Positions 9,968-18,957 are shown, counted from the first letter of the stretch. The stretch: 64,000 nt of DNA from Acidimicrobiia bacterium (GCA_029210695.1 JARGFH010000014.1:1-64000); one strand, 5' to 3'. The notes: generated by a model not told the origin, from the letters alone. Numbers and translations are program-made.

Positions 9968-10330
9968 TCATGGTCTGAGCCTGGCCAGGCCCCGCAGAGG
10001 GGGGATCGGGTCGAGCCGGTTGGTTCGGGCGTAGTCGCGGAACCACTCCTGTCGTTGCTGGCACTGATACACGGTGTCCAACAGGTCGGGTGTGGACCGG
10101 CTGACTTGTTCGTCGGCGAAGGTCAGGAAGTCGGGGATGGGAACAGCCTCGCGAGGTGGCTCGGTGAGGAAGAAGAATCCGACAGGGGTGTGTGTGGCCT
10201 TGGCGTACTTCTCTAGCTGCTTGAGGGTCGATGCCACCTCCCCGCCTTCCCATGCCGCAAGGCGGGGAACCGTCCAGCCAGATCGTCGAAATCGGCTCCG
10301 GCGACCGCTGGCAGCGGTGCCAGGTTCCGA
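9968..10330 (-). pseudogene. Broken ImmA/IrrE-family gene remnant
   Basis: The frame at 9968-10270 carries a typical mid-section of HTH-ImmA/IrrE proteins (AAWEGGEVASTLKQLEKYA, then GFFFLTEPP, then PIPDF, then DLLDTVYQCQQRQEW). The preceding part (PAVAGADFDDLAGRFPAL) is in a different frame, so a single-base shift lies near 10265-10285. Translation also ends at 9968, before any HExxH zinc-protease motif. The gene is therefore shifted and 3'-truncated. It overlaps the 3' end of the ArdC-primase gene. It may be a relic of a regulator like the intact one at 48797. Confidence 0.65.
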
Positions 10331-10342
10331 GCGCGGCTGACG

Positions 10343-12265
10343 TCACCCAATGCCGATCTCGCGGACCGGGTGGCGGCATCGAGCCGACCGGGCCTGTGCG
10401 AGTGCCATTTCGATGATTGCCGGATCTCGGCCGGTGGTGCGGGCGAGGTGTTCGGTGGCTTGAGCCCGGTCGCGGGGCTCGGTGACACGTGCGATTACCG
10501 ATGATGCCTGTCGGATCGCCCGAGCGGTTGCCTCTGGCTCCTTGAGGTTGTGAGCCCCGACGATCTGTTCGATGAGGTGGTGCTCTATTGGGATGGCGCC
10601 GGCGAGGGCCTGCTGGAACGACCGCGTATTGTCGATGAGGAGGTCGGCGGGATCACGCTCCGGGGGCAGCCGGACGACCGACATGCGCAGTTGGCGGCCG
10701 GCGAGATCGAGTTCGGCCACGCGCTCCACAGCACGCAGTCCGGCGTTATCGCCGTCGAACGCAAGCGTTACCTTGCCGGCGATTTGCCCGAGCTGGTGGA
10801 GGTGCTCTGAGGTGAGGGCGGTGCCGGCTGTGGCGATGGCGTTGGTGAATCCGGCTTGATGAGCGGCGATGACATCGAGGTAGCCCTCTACCACGATGGC
10901 GTTGCCGATCTCTCGGATGGGTTCTTGGGCGAGGTGAAGGCCGTAGAGGAGCGACCGCTTCCGGTAGAGCTCGGTCTCGGGGGTGTTGAGATACTTGGGC
11001 CCTTCGCCTTCGAGGAGGCGGCCGGCGAAACCTCGAGGTCGTCCGCTGGGGTCGAAGACGGGGAAGACGACCCGGTTGCGCATCCGGTCGTAGAGGCGTC
11101 CAGTCCGAGCCCGGCCGGCGACACCAGCTTCGATGAGGATGTCCTCGCTGAACCCTTGATCGAGGAGAGCGGTGGTCAAGGCCCGCCAGGAGTCAGGAGC
11201 CCATCCCAGATGCCACACCGACGTCGCTTCCTCCCCGATGCCGCGGGAATGCAGGAACCTGAGAGCCCGCTCTCTGCTGTCGTTTTCGAGTTGGTGGCGG
11301 TAGAACGTCACCGCAGCTTCGAGGACCTCCATGAGCTCGGAACTTGGCGGTAGCTCCACGGCAGGAGAAGGCTGCGTCTGGACCAGCGACTCGTTCGATG
11401 CCGGGTCGAGCTGAAGTTCGCGGTGGTGTTCGATCTCGGTGAAAACGGTGCGGGCGCAGCCGATGACCCGATTGGCGGTAGCTGTGACCTTGGTGACGTC
11501 GCCTCCACTCCACGATGCCACGTAGGGCAGGCTGTAGCCGGCGCTGTCGATTCCGAGGGCTGCGCAGACCACATAGGCGACGGATTCCGCTTCCACTTCG
11601 ACGATGCCACGACACGCCGGCCGGTCTCCTGACTCTGGTTCGTGCAGCCGCACGTGGGCGAGTTCGTGCACCGCGGTCTTAAAACGCTGTGCGCCGGGCA
11701 GGCTGGCACGAACAACGACATCCCGATGGCGCCAATCGGTGATGCCGTTCGCTTCCCCAAGTCGTTGATCATCGGCGACCTGGAATCCGAAACCGGCCTC
11801 GGTGATCAGGTTGGTGACGTGGTTCCAGTCGGCAGGCAACTCACCATCCACCAGGGCTGCGGTGACCTCGGGGAGCGGTTCGCCGTCGGTCTGGGCGATA
11901 TCGAAGACGTGGACGACCCGGTAGCCGACCACCCGCCGTTCCTCTTCCTTCTCCTCGCCGTCTTCGGCTGCGACCTTGCGGACAACCGGAGCGAGGATCT
12001 GCAGACCCTTCTCGCCCTTACGTACCTGGCGGCCGAGCCCCTGCCAAGCCCGGTAGCCGGCCACCCGCCTGGGCGTGAAACCTCGGGCGAGTGACTGCGC
12101 CCAGATGAGCCGGGTGTTGGAGAACGAATAGTCGTGGAACCGGGCCGCCACCGCCAGGGCTCGCTGCCAGTCGTCCGAGGTGACCAGCTCGGCGAGCGAA
12201 TCCCGGAGTTGATCGTGGAGATAATCCACGACATCGCTGCGGTCGGTGGTTCGCGTGCTTTCCAC
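10343..12265 (-). CDS. ArdC antirestriction domain-DnaG-like primase fusion
   Basis: A 640-residue protein. Residues 10-130 resemble the ArdC single-stranded-DNA-binding domain (DDWQRAL, FSNTRLIWAQ, YRAWQGLGRQVRKGEKG). Residues 140-280 form the ArdC-type metallopeptidase with HELAH (200-204) and a downstream EVEAES helix. Residues 310-640 are a DnaG-like primase: catalytic core (YDRMRNRVVFPV, GRPRGFAGR, PKYLNTPET) and Toprim centre with EGYLD (460-464) and DGD (504-506). The DnaG zinc finger is absent. Start is GTG at 12265. Divergent from the relaxase across a 470-bp control region. Likely role: binds and primes the single strand that enters a recipient and protects it from restriction. Confidence 0.88.
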   Translation of the reverse strand: MESTRTTDRSDVVDYLHDQLRDSLAELVTSDDWQRALAVAARFHDYSFSNTRLIWAQSLARGFTPRRVAGYRAWQGLGRQVRKGEKGLQILAPVVRKVAAEDGEEKEEERRVVGYRVVHVFDIAQTDGEPLPEVTAALVDGELPADWNHVTNLITEAGFGFQVADDQRLGEANGITDWRHRDVVVRASLPGAQRFKTAVHELAHVRLHEPESGDRPACRGIVEVEAESVAYVVCAALGIDSAGYSLPYVASWSGGDVTKVTATANRVIGCARTVFTEIEHHRELQLDPASNESLVQTQPSPAVELPPSSELMEVLEAAVTFYRHQLENDSRERALRFLHSRGIGEEATSVWHLGWAPDSWRALTTALLDQGFSEDILIEAGVAGRARTGRLYDRMRNRVVFPVFDPSGRPRGFAGRLLEGEGPKYLNTPETELYRKRSLLYGLHLAQEPIREIGNAIVVEGYLDVIAAHQAGFTNAIATAGTALTSEHLHQLGQIAGKVTLAFDGDNAGLRAVERVAELDLAGRQLRMSVVRLPPERDPADLLIDNTRSFQQALAGAIPIEHHLIEQIVGAHNLKEPEATARAIRQASSVIARVTEPRDRAQATEHLARTTGRDPAIIEMALAQARSARCRHPVREIGIG

Positions 12266-12300
12266 CCTCGGATGATCCGATTCGACCCTGTTGTTCGAGT

Positions 12301-12328
12301 GTCAGAAACCCTGTCAGAAACCCTCCAA
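12301..12328 (-). repeat. Tandem 12-mer operator-like repeats upstream of primase gene
   Basis: Two direct copies of GTCAGAAACCCT at 12301-12312 and 12313-12324. The 20-mer CCCTGTCAGAAACCCTCCAA at 12309-12328 is repeated without change at 43703-43722. In both places it lies about 45-60 bases upstream of a minus-strand start codon, in the same orientation. Confidence 0.75.
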
Positions 12329-12672
12329 CTTGCGGTCGGCGAAAACTCGGGTGACGGATCACCTTCAGGTGGCCGGCTGTAGATGCCCTATCCATGGGCT
12401 CGTTGAGCGGTGGCTGGCCGTAGGTGGCGTCACCCCGCATCGGCCCAACTCCCGGGAGCGCCGGTGCCCGCCCCGCCTGATTACCTGCCAATCGCACCGG
12501 AAATGACCTCAGAGACGCTCGAAATGACCGTCGACTGACAGGGTCCCCCCTCAGGATCGACGACATGAGCAAGTTCAGGTCAATGGACACAAGGCAGATC
12601 CATCGCCCAACTCAGGCGACCGCAGCCAAGGACCTCGTCCACGCGTGCACCCGCCTGTCATCCAACTGCCCT

Positions 12673-12704
12673 CAACACCACACGCACGTGCAACAGGTTG
12701 TTGC
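12673..12704 (+). repeat. 23-bp repeat plus adjoining inverted repeat, candidate oriT/nic region
   Basis: Bases 12673-12695 are identical to 63535-63557 (starts CAACACCACACG, ends ACGTGCAACA). Only the copy here continues into the second arm of the inverted repeat GCAACA-GGT-TGTTGC. It lies 34 bases before the relaxase start codon. Confidence 0.55.
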
Positions 12705-12737
12705 GGGTGTATCAGTTGACCGGATCGGGGGGTCTGG

Positions 12738-15700
12738 ATGCTGAGCATCGCCAAGGCCCACAAGGACTATTACCTCCAGAAACTGGGCGAGATCACACCC
12801 CGGGAGGACTACTACCTGCGAGGTGGAACCGCCACTGGTCGTTGGCACGGCAGCGGCGCCGTGGAGCAAGGACTGGAGGGCATCGTGTCGGCGGAGGGCC
12901 TGGTGCGGCTCTTCGACGGTCAGCACCCGGCGACGGGGGAGCAGCTCGGGCGTCAGCTTCGCAAGGACGGCGTGGCGGCCTGGGATCTGACGTTCTCGGC
13001 TGACAAGTCGGTGTCGCTGCTGTGGGCCTTCGGGGACGACCAGGTTCGACGCCACGTGGTCGAGGCGTTCGAGGAGTCCACCGCCGAGGCGCTCACCTAC
13101 TTGGAATCGGTTGCGTCGTCGACGCGGGGAGCATCGCGAACCCCGGTTCGCGACGTTGAGGGCCAGCCGATCCTCGGCGACAACGGAAGTCCTCGCTATC
13201 GGGTCGAGACATGGCCGATTCGAACCCACGGATACGTCTCGGCGTGGTTCACTGAGTTCACGAGCCGGGCGGATGATCCTCAGATGCACACCCACGTGGT
13301 TGTGGGGAACCGGGTGAAGGGTGTCGACGATACGTGGCGGGCGATTGATGGACGTCTCTTGTATCGGCACAAGCTGGCCGCTGGCTACCTCCACGAAGCC
13401 GAACTGCGCCACCGCCTCACCGAACGGCTCGGGGTCCGCTGGCAGCCGGTCCGTAGCGGTGTGGCGGACATCGAGGGCTTCACCCGGGAACAGATCATGA
13501 CCTTCTCGAAACGCCGCCAGGCAATCGAGGAGTGGCGTGACTCCCACGGCTACGCCGACACCGCAGCCGCCAACGAAATCGCCACGCTCGCGACACGAAG
13601 TCCCAAACAAGACCACCCCATCGACAGCCTGATGCCCGTGTGGCTGGAGCGGGGCGCCGAGATCGGACTCACCCCCGAGTCGGTGACAGCCGTGCTGGAG
13701 CGCAACCGGGAGGTCACGGTGCCCGACCCCGACACCATCCACGACCGGATGGCATCCGCCGACGGGCTCACCGCCCAGGCGTCGACCTTCGGACGAGGTG
13801 ACGCCATCAAAGCCGCAGCAGAAGCCCTCCCCGAAGGCGGACGACGAAGCGACGTCGAGGCCATCGCCGACTCATTCCTCCGTCGCTCGGACGTGGTCCC
13901 TATCCTCCCCATCCACCCCACTGACCCAGCGAGCGACCTGCCGATCGAGCTCGACACCGCCGAACTGGACCGGCTGCTTGAGCTGGTCAACTCGAGGAAA
14001 CCACCGACCATGCGGCGTAGCAACGGCGACATCTTCCCCGGGCTGGTCAACGAACGCCGCTACACAACCACTGAACTCCTCACCATCGAACAACGAGTCA
14101 TCGACCGCGCCCAGGAAGGTATCGCAGCCGACCGGTGGACTATCCCTGAGGCGAAGGTCGAGGCCGCCCTCGCGGCGCACACGGACCTCACCAACGGCCA
14201 ACGGGCGATGGTCCACCGGTTCACCGGGTCAGGAAACACCATCGACATCGGCGTGGGGGCAGCCGGGACCGGCAAAACGACTGTCATGGCCATCATCGGG
14301 GAACTCGCCACCGAGACCGGGACACCCGTGGTCGGAACGGCATTGGCGGCACGGGCCGCAGCCGGATTCGAAACCGCCACCGGCATCCCATCCGCCACCA
14401 TCACCCGCTTCCTGTGGGAAACCAAGGCAGCCGGTGGTCTCCCAACCCGCGCGATCGTCGTGGTCGACGAGGCAGGTATGGTCGGCAGCCGCCAGCTCGC
14501 TGCGGTCTCCGACCTGGTCGAAGCAGCCTCCGGGAAACTCATCCTGATCGGCGATCATCGCCAGCTCGCCGAGATCGACGCCGGCGGCCTGTTCGCCGCG
14601 CTGACGGCTCGCCTCCCCGCCATCGAGCTGACTGAGAACGTCCGCCAGGACCAGGAATGGGAACGCACCGCCCTGGCCGAACTCCGCCACGGCTCGATCT
14701 CGCGGGCGGTGGCCATGTATGACCGGCGCGGACTGATCAACGTCGCCGCTACCCCCGATGACACCATCGTCCAAGCCGTTGATGCCTGGTACAGCGACGT
14801 CCAAGACACCGGTGACCTTGCCCAGGTGCTGCTCATCGGACATCGCAACACCACCGTCGATCAGCTCAACCAGCGGGCTCGGGCTCTCATCGCCCAATCC
14901 GGCTTGCTCCACGGACCGGCGGTAAACGCAGGCGATCGCCTATTCCAGGCCGAAGACAGAGCTGTGTGCCTCAAGAACCGTTCGCGGCTGGGTGTGCTCA
15001 ACGGTGATCTCGCAACCGTAATGGCTGTGGACACTGAACGGCGCACGATTACGCTCAGACTCGACCGCACTAACAACACCGTCACCGTTCCCCATTGGTA
15101 CCTCGACGAAGGAAACCTCGACTGGGGCTACGCCCTCACCGGCCACAAGGCTCAAGGCGCAACCGCCCGGCGCGCGCACACGGTCGCCGGAGACGGCGTT
15201 GACCGGGAATGGCTCTACGTCACGATGAGCCGAGGCCGGGAGGCGAACACGATCTACCTCACCGATCCGGACGTCAAAGAGAGCGAATGCACGCACCTAA
15301 CCCACCAACACCCCGAACGGTTGCCTGCCCTCATTACCGCCCTTGGTCGCACCGCAGCGGAGCCGGCGGCTTCTGACTCCGGGCGAGGACCTCGCACGAT
15401 CACCGATGCACAGCTGCAGGCCCGTTTGGCGGACCTCGAGAGCCAGCTCGAATTCGGAGAGGCAAGAAGACCCGTCGACGGTCGGGACGACCTTCTTGCT
15501 GAATACATCGCCCTCCGCCAGGAGACACGCGCCCGACATCGAGACCGGCTCGACGCCATCGCATACGAGCCACCCGGATGGATAGTCGATGTCATCGGCG
15601 AGCGGCCCACCGAACCCGATCGACGAGCTGCGTGGGATCGGATCGTCGATCGAGCGGTTCACGTCCGAATCGAACTTGAAGTTCCCAACGATGCCAGCCA

Positions 15701-15836
15701 TCTTCTGGGACCCGAGCCTCCCAGTCGGGACGTCGCCCGTCGCACAACATGGATGGTCGCCCGCCGGAATATGGACGAGGATCTTCGAGCACTGAACGGT
15801 CCAAGCGATCGAAGCCTTGGTGCAGTCGCTCGCTGA
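12738..15836 (+). CDS. traA: MobF conjugative relaxase-helicase (TrwC/TraA-like)
   Basis: A 1032-residue protein. The N-terminal 300 residues are a MobF relaxase with tyrosine pairs Y11/Y12 and Y25/Y26, the motif FSADKSVSLLW (85-96) and the metal site DPQMHTH (H184, H186). The first metal-site histidine, expected 11 residues before H184, is instead E173. Residues 490-850 are a RecD-type helicase with Walker A GAAGTGKT (507-514), Walker B VVVDEAGM, GDHRQL, and late motifs LTGHKAQG and VTMSRG. The C-terminal 170 residues are charged and less conserved. It nicks oriT, stays bound to the 5' end and pilots and unwinds the strand. The 3' end is intact just before an IS insertion at 15853. Confidence 0.93.
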   Translation: MLSIAKAHKDYYLQKLGEITPREDYYLRGGTATGRWHGSGAVEQGLEGIVSAEGLVRLFDGQHPATGEQLGRQLRKDGVAAWDLTFSADKSVSLLWAFGDDQVRRHVVEAFEESTAEALTYLESVASSTRGASRTPVRDVEGQPILGDNGSPRYRVETWPIRTHGYVSAWFTEFTSRADDPQMHTHVVVGNRVKGVDDTWRAIDGRLLYRHKLAAGYLHEAELRHRLTERLGVRWQPVRSGVADIEGFTREQIMTFSKRRQAIEEWRDSHGYADTAAANEIATLATRSPKQDHPIDSLMPVWLERGAEIGLTPESVTAVLERNREVTVPDPDTIHDRMASADGLTAQASTFGRGDAIKAAAEALPEGGRRSDVEAIADSFLRRSDVVPILPIHPTDPASDLPIELDTAELDRLLELVNSRKPPTMRRSNGDIFPGLVNERRYTTTELLTIEQRVIDRAQEGIAADRWTIPEAKVEAALAAHTDLTNGQRAMVHRFTGSGNTIDIGVGAAGTGKTTVMAIIGELATETGTPVVGTALAARAAAGFETATGIPSATITRFLWETKAAGGLPTRAIVVVDEAGMVGSRQLAAVSDLVEAASGKLILIGDHRQLAEIDAGGLFAALTARLPAIELTENVRQDQEWERTALAELRHGSISRAVAMYDRRGLINVAATPDDTIVQAVDAWYSDVQDTGDLAQVLLIGHRNTTVDQLNQRARALIAQSGLLHGPAVNAGDRLFQAEDRAVCLKNRSRLGVLNGDLATVMAVDTERRTITLRLDRTNNTVTVPHWYLDEGNLDWGYALTGHKAQGATARRAHTVAGDGVDREWLYVTMSRGREANTIYLTDPDVKESECTHLTHQHPERLPALITALGRTAAEPAASDSGRGPRTITDAQLQARLADLESQLEFGEARRPVDGRDDLLAEYIALRQETRARHRDRLDAIAYEPPGWIVDVIGERPTEPDRRAAWDRIVDRAVHVRIELEVPNDASHLLGPEPPSRDVARRTTWMVARRNMDEDLRALNGPSDRSLGAVAR

Positions 15837-15852
15837 TCTGATTCGTAGGCGC

Positions 15853-17444
15853 CTAGCTACTTCCCCCTGAAAAACTCGGGTGGTGGTCCTCGCGTTTTGG
15901 GGGCGGGGTGACGATGATGGCTCCAACCCGTAGGGCTAGTACGGATTGGAGCCATCATGTTGCGGACGGTAGGTGATCAGGCGACGTTGTGGGAGTCGGT
16001 GTTGCCCGAGGGGGTGGTGCCGATGTCGGCGGAGTTGGCTCGGGTGGACGAGTTGTTGGACGATCCCCGCTTTTTCGAGCCGTTCAAGAGGCACTTTGAC
16101 TCGTCGTGGGGGCGGCCGTCGATTCCGATGGAGACTTACCTGAGGCTCATGTTCTTGAAGAACCGGTACCGGCTCGGCTTCGAGACGTTGTGCCGGGAGA
16201 CGGCTGATTCGATCAGCTGGCAGCGGTTCGCTCGGATCGGGGTGGGAGGCCGGGTGCCGCATCCGACCACGCTGCTGAAGATCACGACCCGCTGCGGGTC
16301 AGCGACAGTGGACCAGCTCAATGAGGTGTTGATCACCAAGGCAGTGGAGGCCCGGTTGGTGAAGACGAGCCGGGTCCGGGCGGACACCACGGTGGTCGAG
16401 GCCGACGTCAAGTATCCGACCGATTCGGGGTTGCTGACTAGAGCGGTCGGCAAGGCATCCCGCCTGATCGGACGGATCCAAGCAGCCGGGGCGGCGAGGC
16501 GGACCTCGGTCACCGATCACGTCACCGAGGTGCAGCGTCATGCCCATTCGATAGGGGTGTGGCTGCGTCGCCGCAGTGGCGAAGCCAAAGACGAAGTGTT
16601 GGCCATCACCGGCCAGATCGCGGACCTCACGACCGAAGCGATGGCTGATGCTGCCAGGATCGTGACCAACGCTCGAGCCCATCTGCGACGCCACCCAGAC
16701 ACTCCCGAAGCCGGAAGGGTCGCAGCTACGATCGACGATCTCGAAACGCTGATCGAACGGGCCGGCCGTGTCATCGACCAGACCCGACAGCGCCTCGCCG
16801 GTGACACCCCGCCAGGGTCAAACAGGCTGGTGTCGCTCCATGACCCCGATGCCCGCCCGATCCGCAAAGGGCGGCTCGGCAAACCCGTCGAATTCGGATT
16901 CAAAGCCCAGATCGTCGACAACGAAGACGGCATCATCTTGGATCACACCGTCGAGATCGGAAACCCATCTGACGCGCCGCAGCTCATCCCCGCCATCGAA
17001 CGAGTGAAACGGCGCTGCGGGCGGCCTCCCGATCAGGTCACTGCCGATCGGGGCTACGGCAAAGCCTCGGTCGACAAAGCCCTCATCGACGATGTCGGGG
17101 TCAGCTACGTCGCCATCCCCAGACCCGGCACACCAACCCAGAAACGTAAGACCGAAATCGACACCGACGAGTTCCGAGAACTCGTCCGATGGCGCACCGG
17201 AGCCGAGGGCCGCATCGCCTGCCTGAAACGACAACACGGCTGGTCCCGTAGCCACCTCACCGGCATCGAAGGCGCCCGAACCTGGTGCGGACACGGTGTC
17301 CTAGCCCACAACCTCACCAAAATCGCCCGCCTCAACCCCTAACCAGCCCGCCCATCGACCGACCACCGAACAAGCCGCTACCGCCTCAGAGATCCTCGCA
17401 ACCACCATCACCCCGGACCCACTTCTTCAGGGGCAAGTAGCTAG
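15853..17444 (+). mobile_element. ISNCY-type insertion sequence flanked by CTAG
   Basis: Terminal inverted repeats CTACTTCCCCCTGAA (from 15857) and the complement of TTCAGGGGCAAGTAG (to 17440) bracket a single transposase gene. CTAG is present just outside both ends (15853-15856 and 17441-17444), consistent with a 4-bp target duplication. The element sits 17 bp after the relaxase stop, and its right CTAG forms the TAG stop of the neighbouring GIY-YIG gene. Confidence 0.85.
15957..17342 (+). CDS. ISNCY-family transposase
   Basis: A 461-residue transposase of the type annotated ISNCY, with a DUF772-like N-terminal region (GRPSIPMETYLRLMFLK, YRLGFETLCRE) and a DDE domain with RADTTVVEADV, TADRGYGK and, near the end, GAEGRIACLKR supplying the D-D-E residues. 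A long alpha-helical insertion occupies the middle (about 180-290). Full length, no frameshift. ATG at 15957. Confidence 0.88.
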   Translation: MLRTVGDQATLWESVLPEGVVPMSAELARVDELLDDPRFFEPFKRHFDSSWGRPSIPMETYLRLMFLKNRYRLGFETLCRETADSISWQRFARIGVGGRVPHPTTLLKITTRCGSATVDQLNEVLITKAVEARLVKTSRVRADTTVVEADVKYPTDSGLLTRAVGKASRLIGRIQAAGAARRTSVTDHVTEVQRHAHSIGVWLRRRSGEAKDEVLAITGQIADLTTEAMADAARIVTNARAHLRRHPDTPEAGRVAATIDDLETLIERAGRVIDQTRQRLAGDTPPGSNRLVSLHDPDARPIRKGRLGKPVEFGFKAQIVDNEDGIILDHTVEIGNPSDAPQLIPAIERVKRRCGRPPDQVTADRGYGKASVDKALIDDVGVSYVAIPRPGTPTQKRKTEIDTDEFRELVRWRTGAEGRIACLKRQHGWSRSHLTGIEGARTWCGHGVLAHNLTKIARLNP

Positions 17445-18025
17445 TCGCTCGAAGTGATCCGCCTGCGAAGGCTCGTCAACAGGCGACGGGGGGGTGTGTT
17501 CGGACGGCCCTCGAGATTCACGGGTGGGTCGAGCATGTCGAGCACCGCTGCCTCGATGCGCCCCAGCGAATCGCGGTCGTCATAGGCAACGATCGCTACT
17601 TCGAGGTGCTTCTTGATCCAGTCGGAAACGACCCTGTTGTCGTCTGGTGCGAGCCGACCGGGCCTAAGCACCGTCAGACTTAGTGGGTCCAGCAGCAACC
17701 CTGAGAGCGTCAGTCGGAAAGTCGATGACGATGCGTTCCCGTTGATGTGGTTGCCGCGGATTCGGCTGGCCAAGGTTGCGGTTGATATTTTCCCGGAGGG
17801 CCAGCGTGTGGCGCCGGCTTGACCCGCGTATACGAGTGACGGGATAGTGGTCCCGAGTTGAGTGCCGATCATCGACCGGGCTTCCTCATCCCCCCACCAC
17901 GAGTAGAGACCTGGGTGCGAGGCAAGCTGGCGATCGCATGGGAAACCGGAGGGCGACTCCGATCGGCGACTGTCCGTGAGGACCTTGGCCAGGTGTTCGG
18001 CGATACGTACATCACGGCTTGTCAC
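17441..18025 (-). CDS. GIY-YIG-like nuclease, last gene of defence operon
   Basis: Starts with GTG at 18025, overlapping the TGA of the upstream gene (GTGA), giving 194 residues. It carries HPGLYSWWGD and SLVYAGQAGAT, the GIY...YIG pair, then RIRGNH, a STFR arginine, a glutamate in DSLGRIEAAVLD and DPPVNL near the end, matching the order of GIY-YIG catalytic residues. The TAG stop is formed by the CTAG that flanks the ISNCY element, so the coding end is preserved. Tight coupling to the YaaA-like gene suggests the two act together, for example recognition plus strand cutting (inference). Confidence 0.75.
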   Translation of the reverse strand: MTSRDVRIAEHLAKVLTDSRRSESPSGFPCDRQLASHPGLYSWWGDEEARSMIGTQLGTTIPSLVYAGQAGATRWPSGKISTATLASRIRGNHINGNASSSTFRLTLSGLLLDPLSLTVLRPGRLAPDDNRVVSDWIKKHLEVAIVAYDDRDSLGRIEAAVLDMLDPPVNLEGRPNTPPRRLLTSLRRRITSSD

Positions 18026-18957
18026 TGGCGTGTGATCTCCATCTGCAGGCCATCCGAACTTGTCCGGCTCTCGGGCAGGCGCCCCCTCTCGGCAATGGCT
18101 GTCATCCATTCCCCCTGGGCGCGCGGCGCTTTCACCATCGCACCCGGTGCTGACCGCGGACTGGCGAGAATCACATCCTCGACGTGCTTCGGCCATCGGG
18201 TTCGTCGGAACACAGTGGAGTAGCCGGTAGTGGCCGACAGCACCCCAATGACCTGTATCACTTTGTTCGCTTCAGCGAAGCCGGCAAGGCAACGTTCGAT
18301 CAGCCGGTTCGGCCACATCGCTGGACGGAACACTTGCTCGTACATCCCGATTGGCTCGTCTGGGAGCACCAGTCCGTACCCACCGGAGATGATGACAATG
18401 CGCGCCGCTTGATCTGCCAGTTCTCGCAGTGCAGACCGCCCAGCTTTGTAGAAGGTCCCTTCGTATCGCTGAGCAGCAGGGAGGAGCGTCGACTCGTCGA
18501 CACCCGCAGAAGCTGCGTTGTGGCGCCTTCGATCTGACAACTCTCTGTGGAGGTCCCGTGGTAGCGCGTCAAGAATCGAGGTTTGCGTGGGTGGTGCGTC
18601 GCCCCTCCTCTTCGATCCAGAACACGGCACCACGATCAAACAGCCGGCAAGTCGGAGCGTTGGGACCGGAGGCTTAGGACGAAGCCGTGAAGCTTCTAGT
18701 CTCGATCGGGTCGGAGTCTGCAAGGAGCGCTGCGCTGGTGGTGGGATCGAAGGCGCTTCGATCGTCTCCGCTTCGGGCAGGTTGAGTATTCTTCCCTTGG
18801 GTCCCGTGACTCGCTTGGTAACTCCAGCGGAGGCCAGCGACCGGCAGATTTGGTTGACCTGCTGATGAGGTTCGATGCCGGTTCGCTTCCGGATTTCGCC
18901 ATCCGTGAGCCCCGGAACGGACTGGATCAGTTTCAGGATTCGCTCTCGATTGGTCAC
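18022..18957 (-). CDS. HTH plus YaaA/DUF6884-like protein
   Basis: I choose GTG at 18957 (311 residues), preceded by an AGAGAG purine stretch; the longer frame would overlap the upstream gene. Residues 1-60 form a winged-helix-like region (ILKLIQSVPGLTDGEIRKRTG). Residues 110-311 match YaaA/DUF6884-type proteins: CLIVVPCSGSKRRG, LLPAAQRYEGTFY, IVIISGGYGLVLPDEPIG and a terminal GEWMTAIAERG. YaaA proteins bind damaged or modified DNA. In this setting it may read modified bases and pass the site to the GIY-YIG partner with which it overlaps; that is inference. Confidence 0.65.
   Translation of the reverse strand: MTNRERILKLIQSVPGLTDGEIRKRTGIEPHQQVNQICRSLASAGVTKRVTGPKGRILNLPEAETIEAPSIPPPAQRSLQTPTRSRLEASRLRPKPPVPTLRLAGCLIVVPCSGSKRRGDAPPTQTSILDALPRDLHRELSDRRRHNAASAGVDESTLLPAAQRYEGTFYKAGRSALRELADQAARIVIISGGYGLVLPDEPIGMYEQVFRPAMWPNRLIERCLAGFAEANKVIQVIGVLSATTGYSTVFRRTRWPKHVEDVILASPRSAPGAMVKAPRAQGEWMTAIAERGRLPESRTSSDGLQMEITRQ

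Larger units (their letters stand above)
12266..12737. promoter_or_regulatory. Divergent control region between primase and relaxase (candidate oriT)
   Basis: This 470-bp gap holds two perfect tandem 12-mers GTCAGAAACCCT (12301-12312 and 12313-12324), a further TGACAGGGT at 12536-12544, a 23-bp sequence at 12673-12695 that recurs at 63535-63557, and an inverted repeat GCAACA-GGT-TGTTGC at 12690-12704. MobF relaxases nick next to an inverted repeat near their own gene, so the 12673-12704 stretch is the best oriT candidate. A 59-codon open frame (12565-12744) crosses it but has no good ribosome site. Confidence 0.5.

Noticed and set aside
9687-10379. N-terminal extension of the UDG-like open frame
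   Set aside because: The upstream residues are an out-of-frame reading of the ImmA/IrrE remnant and of the primase gene end.
12565-12744. 59-codon open frame before the relaxase, ending on its start codon
   Set aside because: No convincing ribosome site, and it spans the candidate oriT hairpin. The second copy of the 23-bp repeat is not in a similar protein frame, so coding conservation is not supported.
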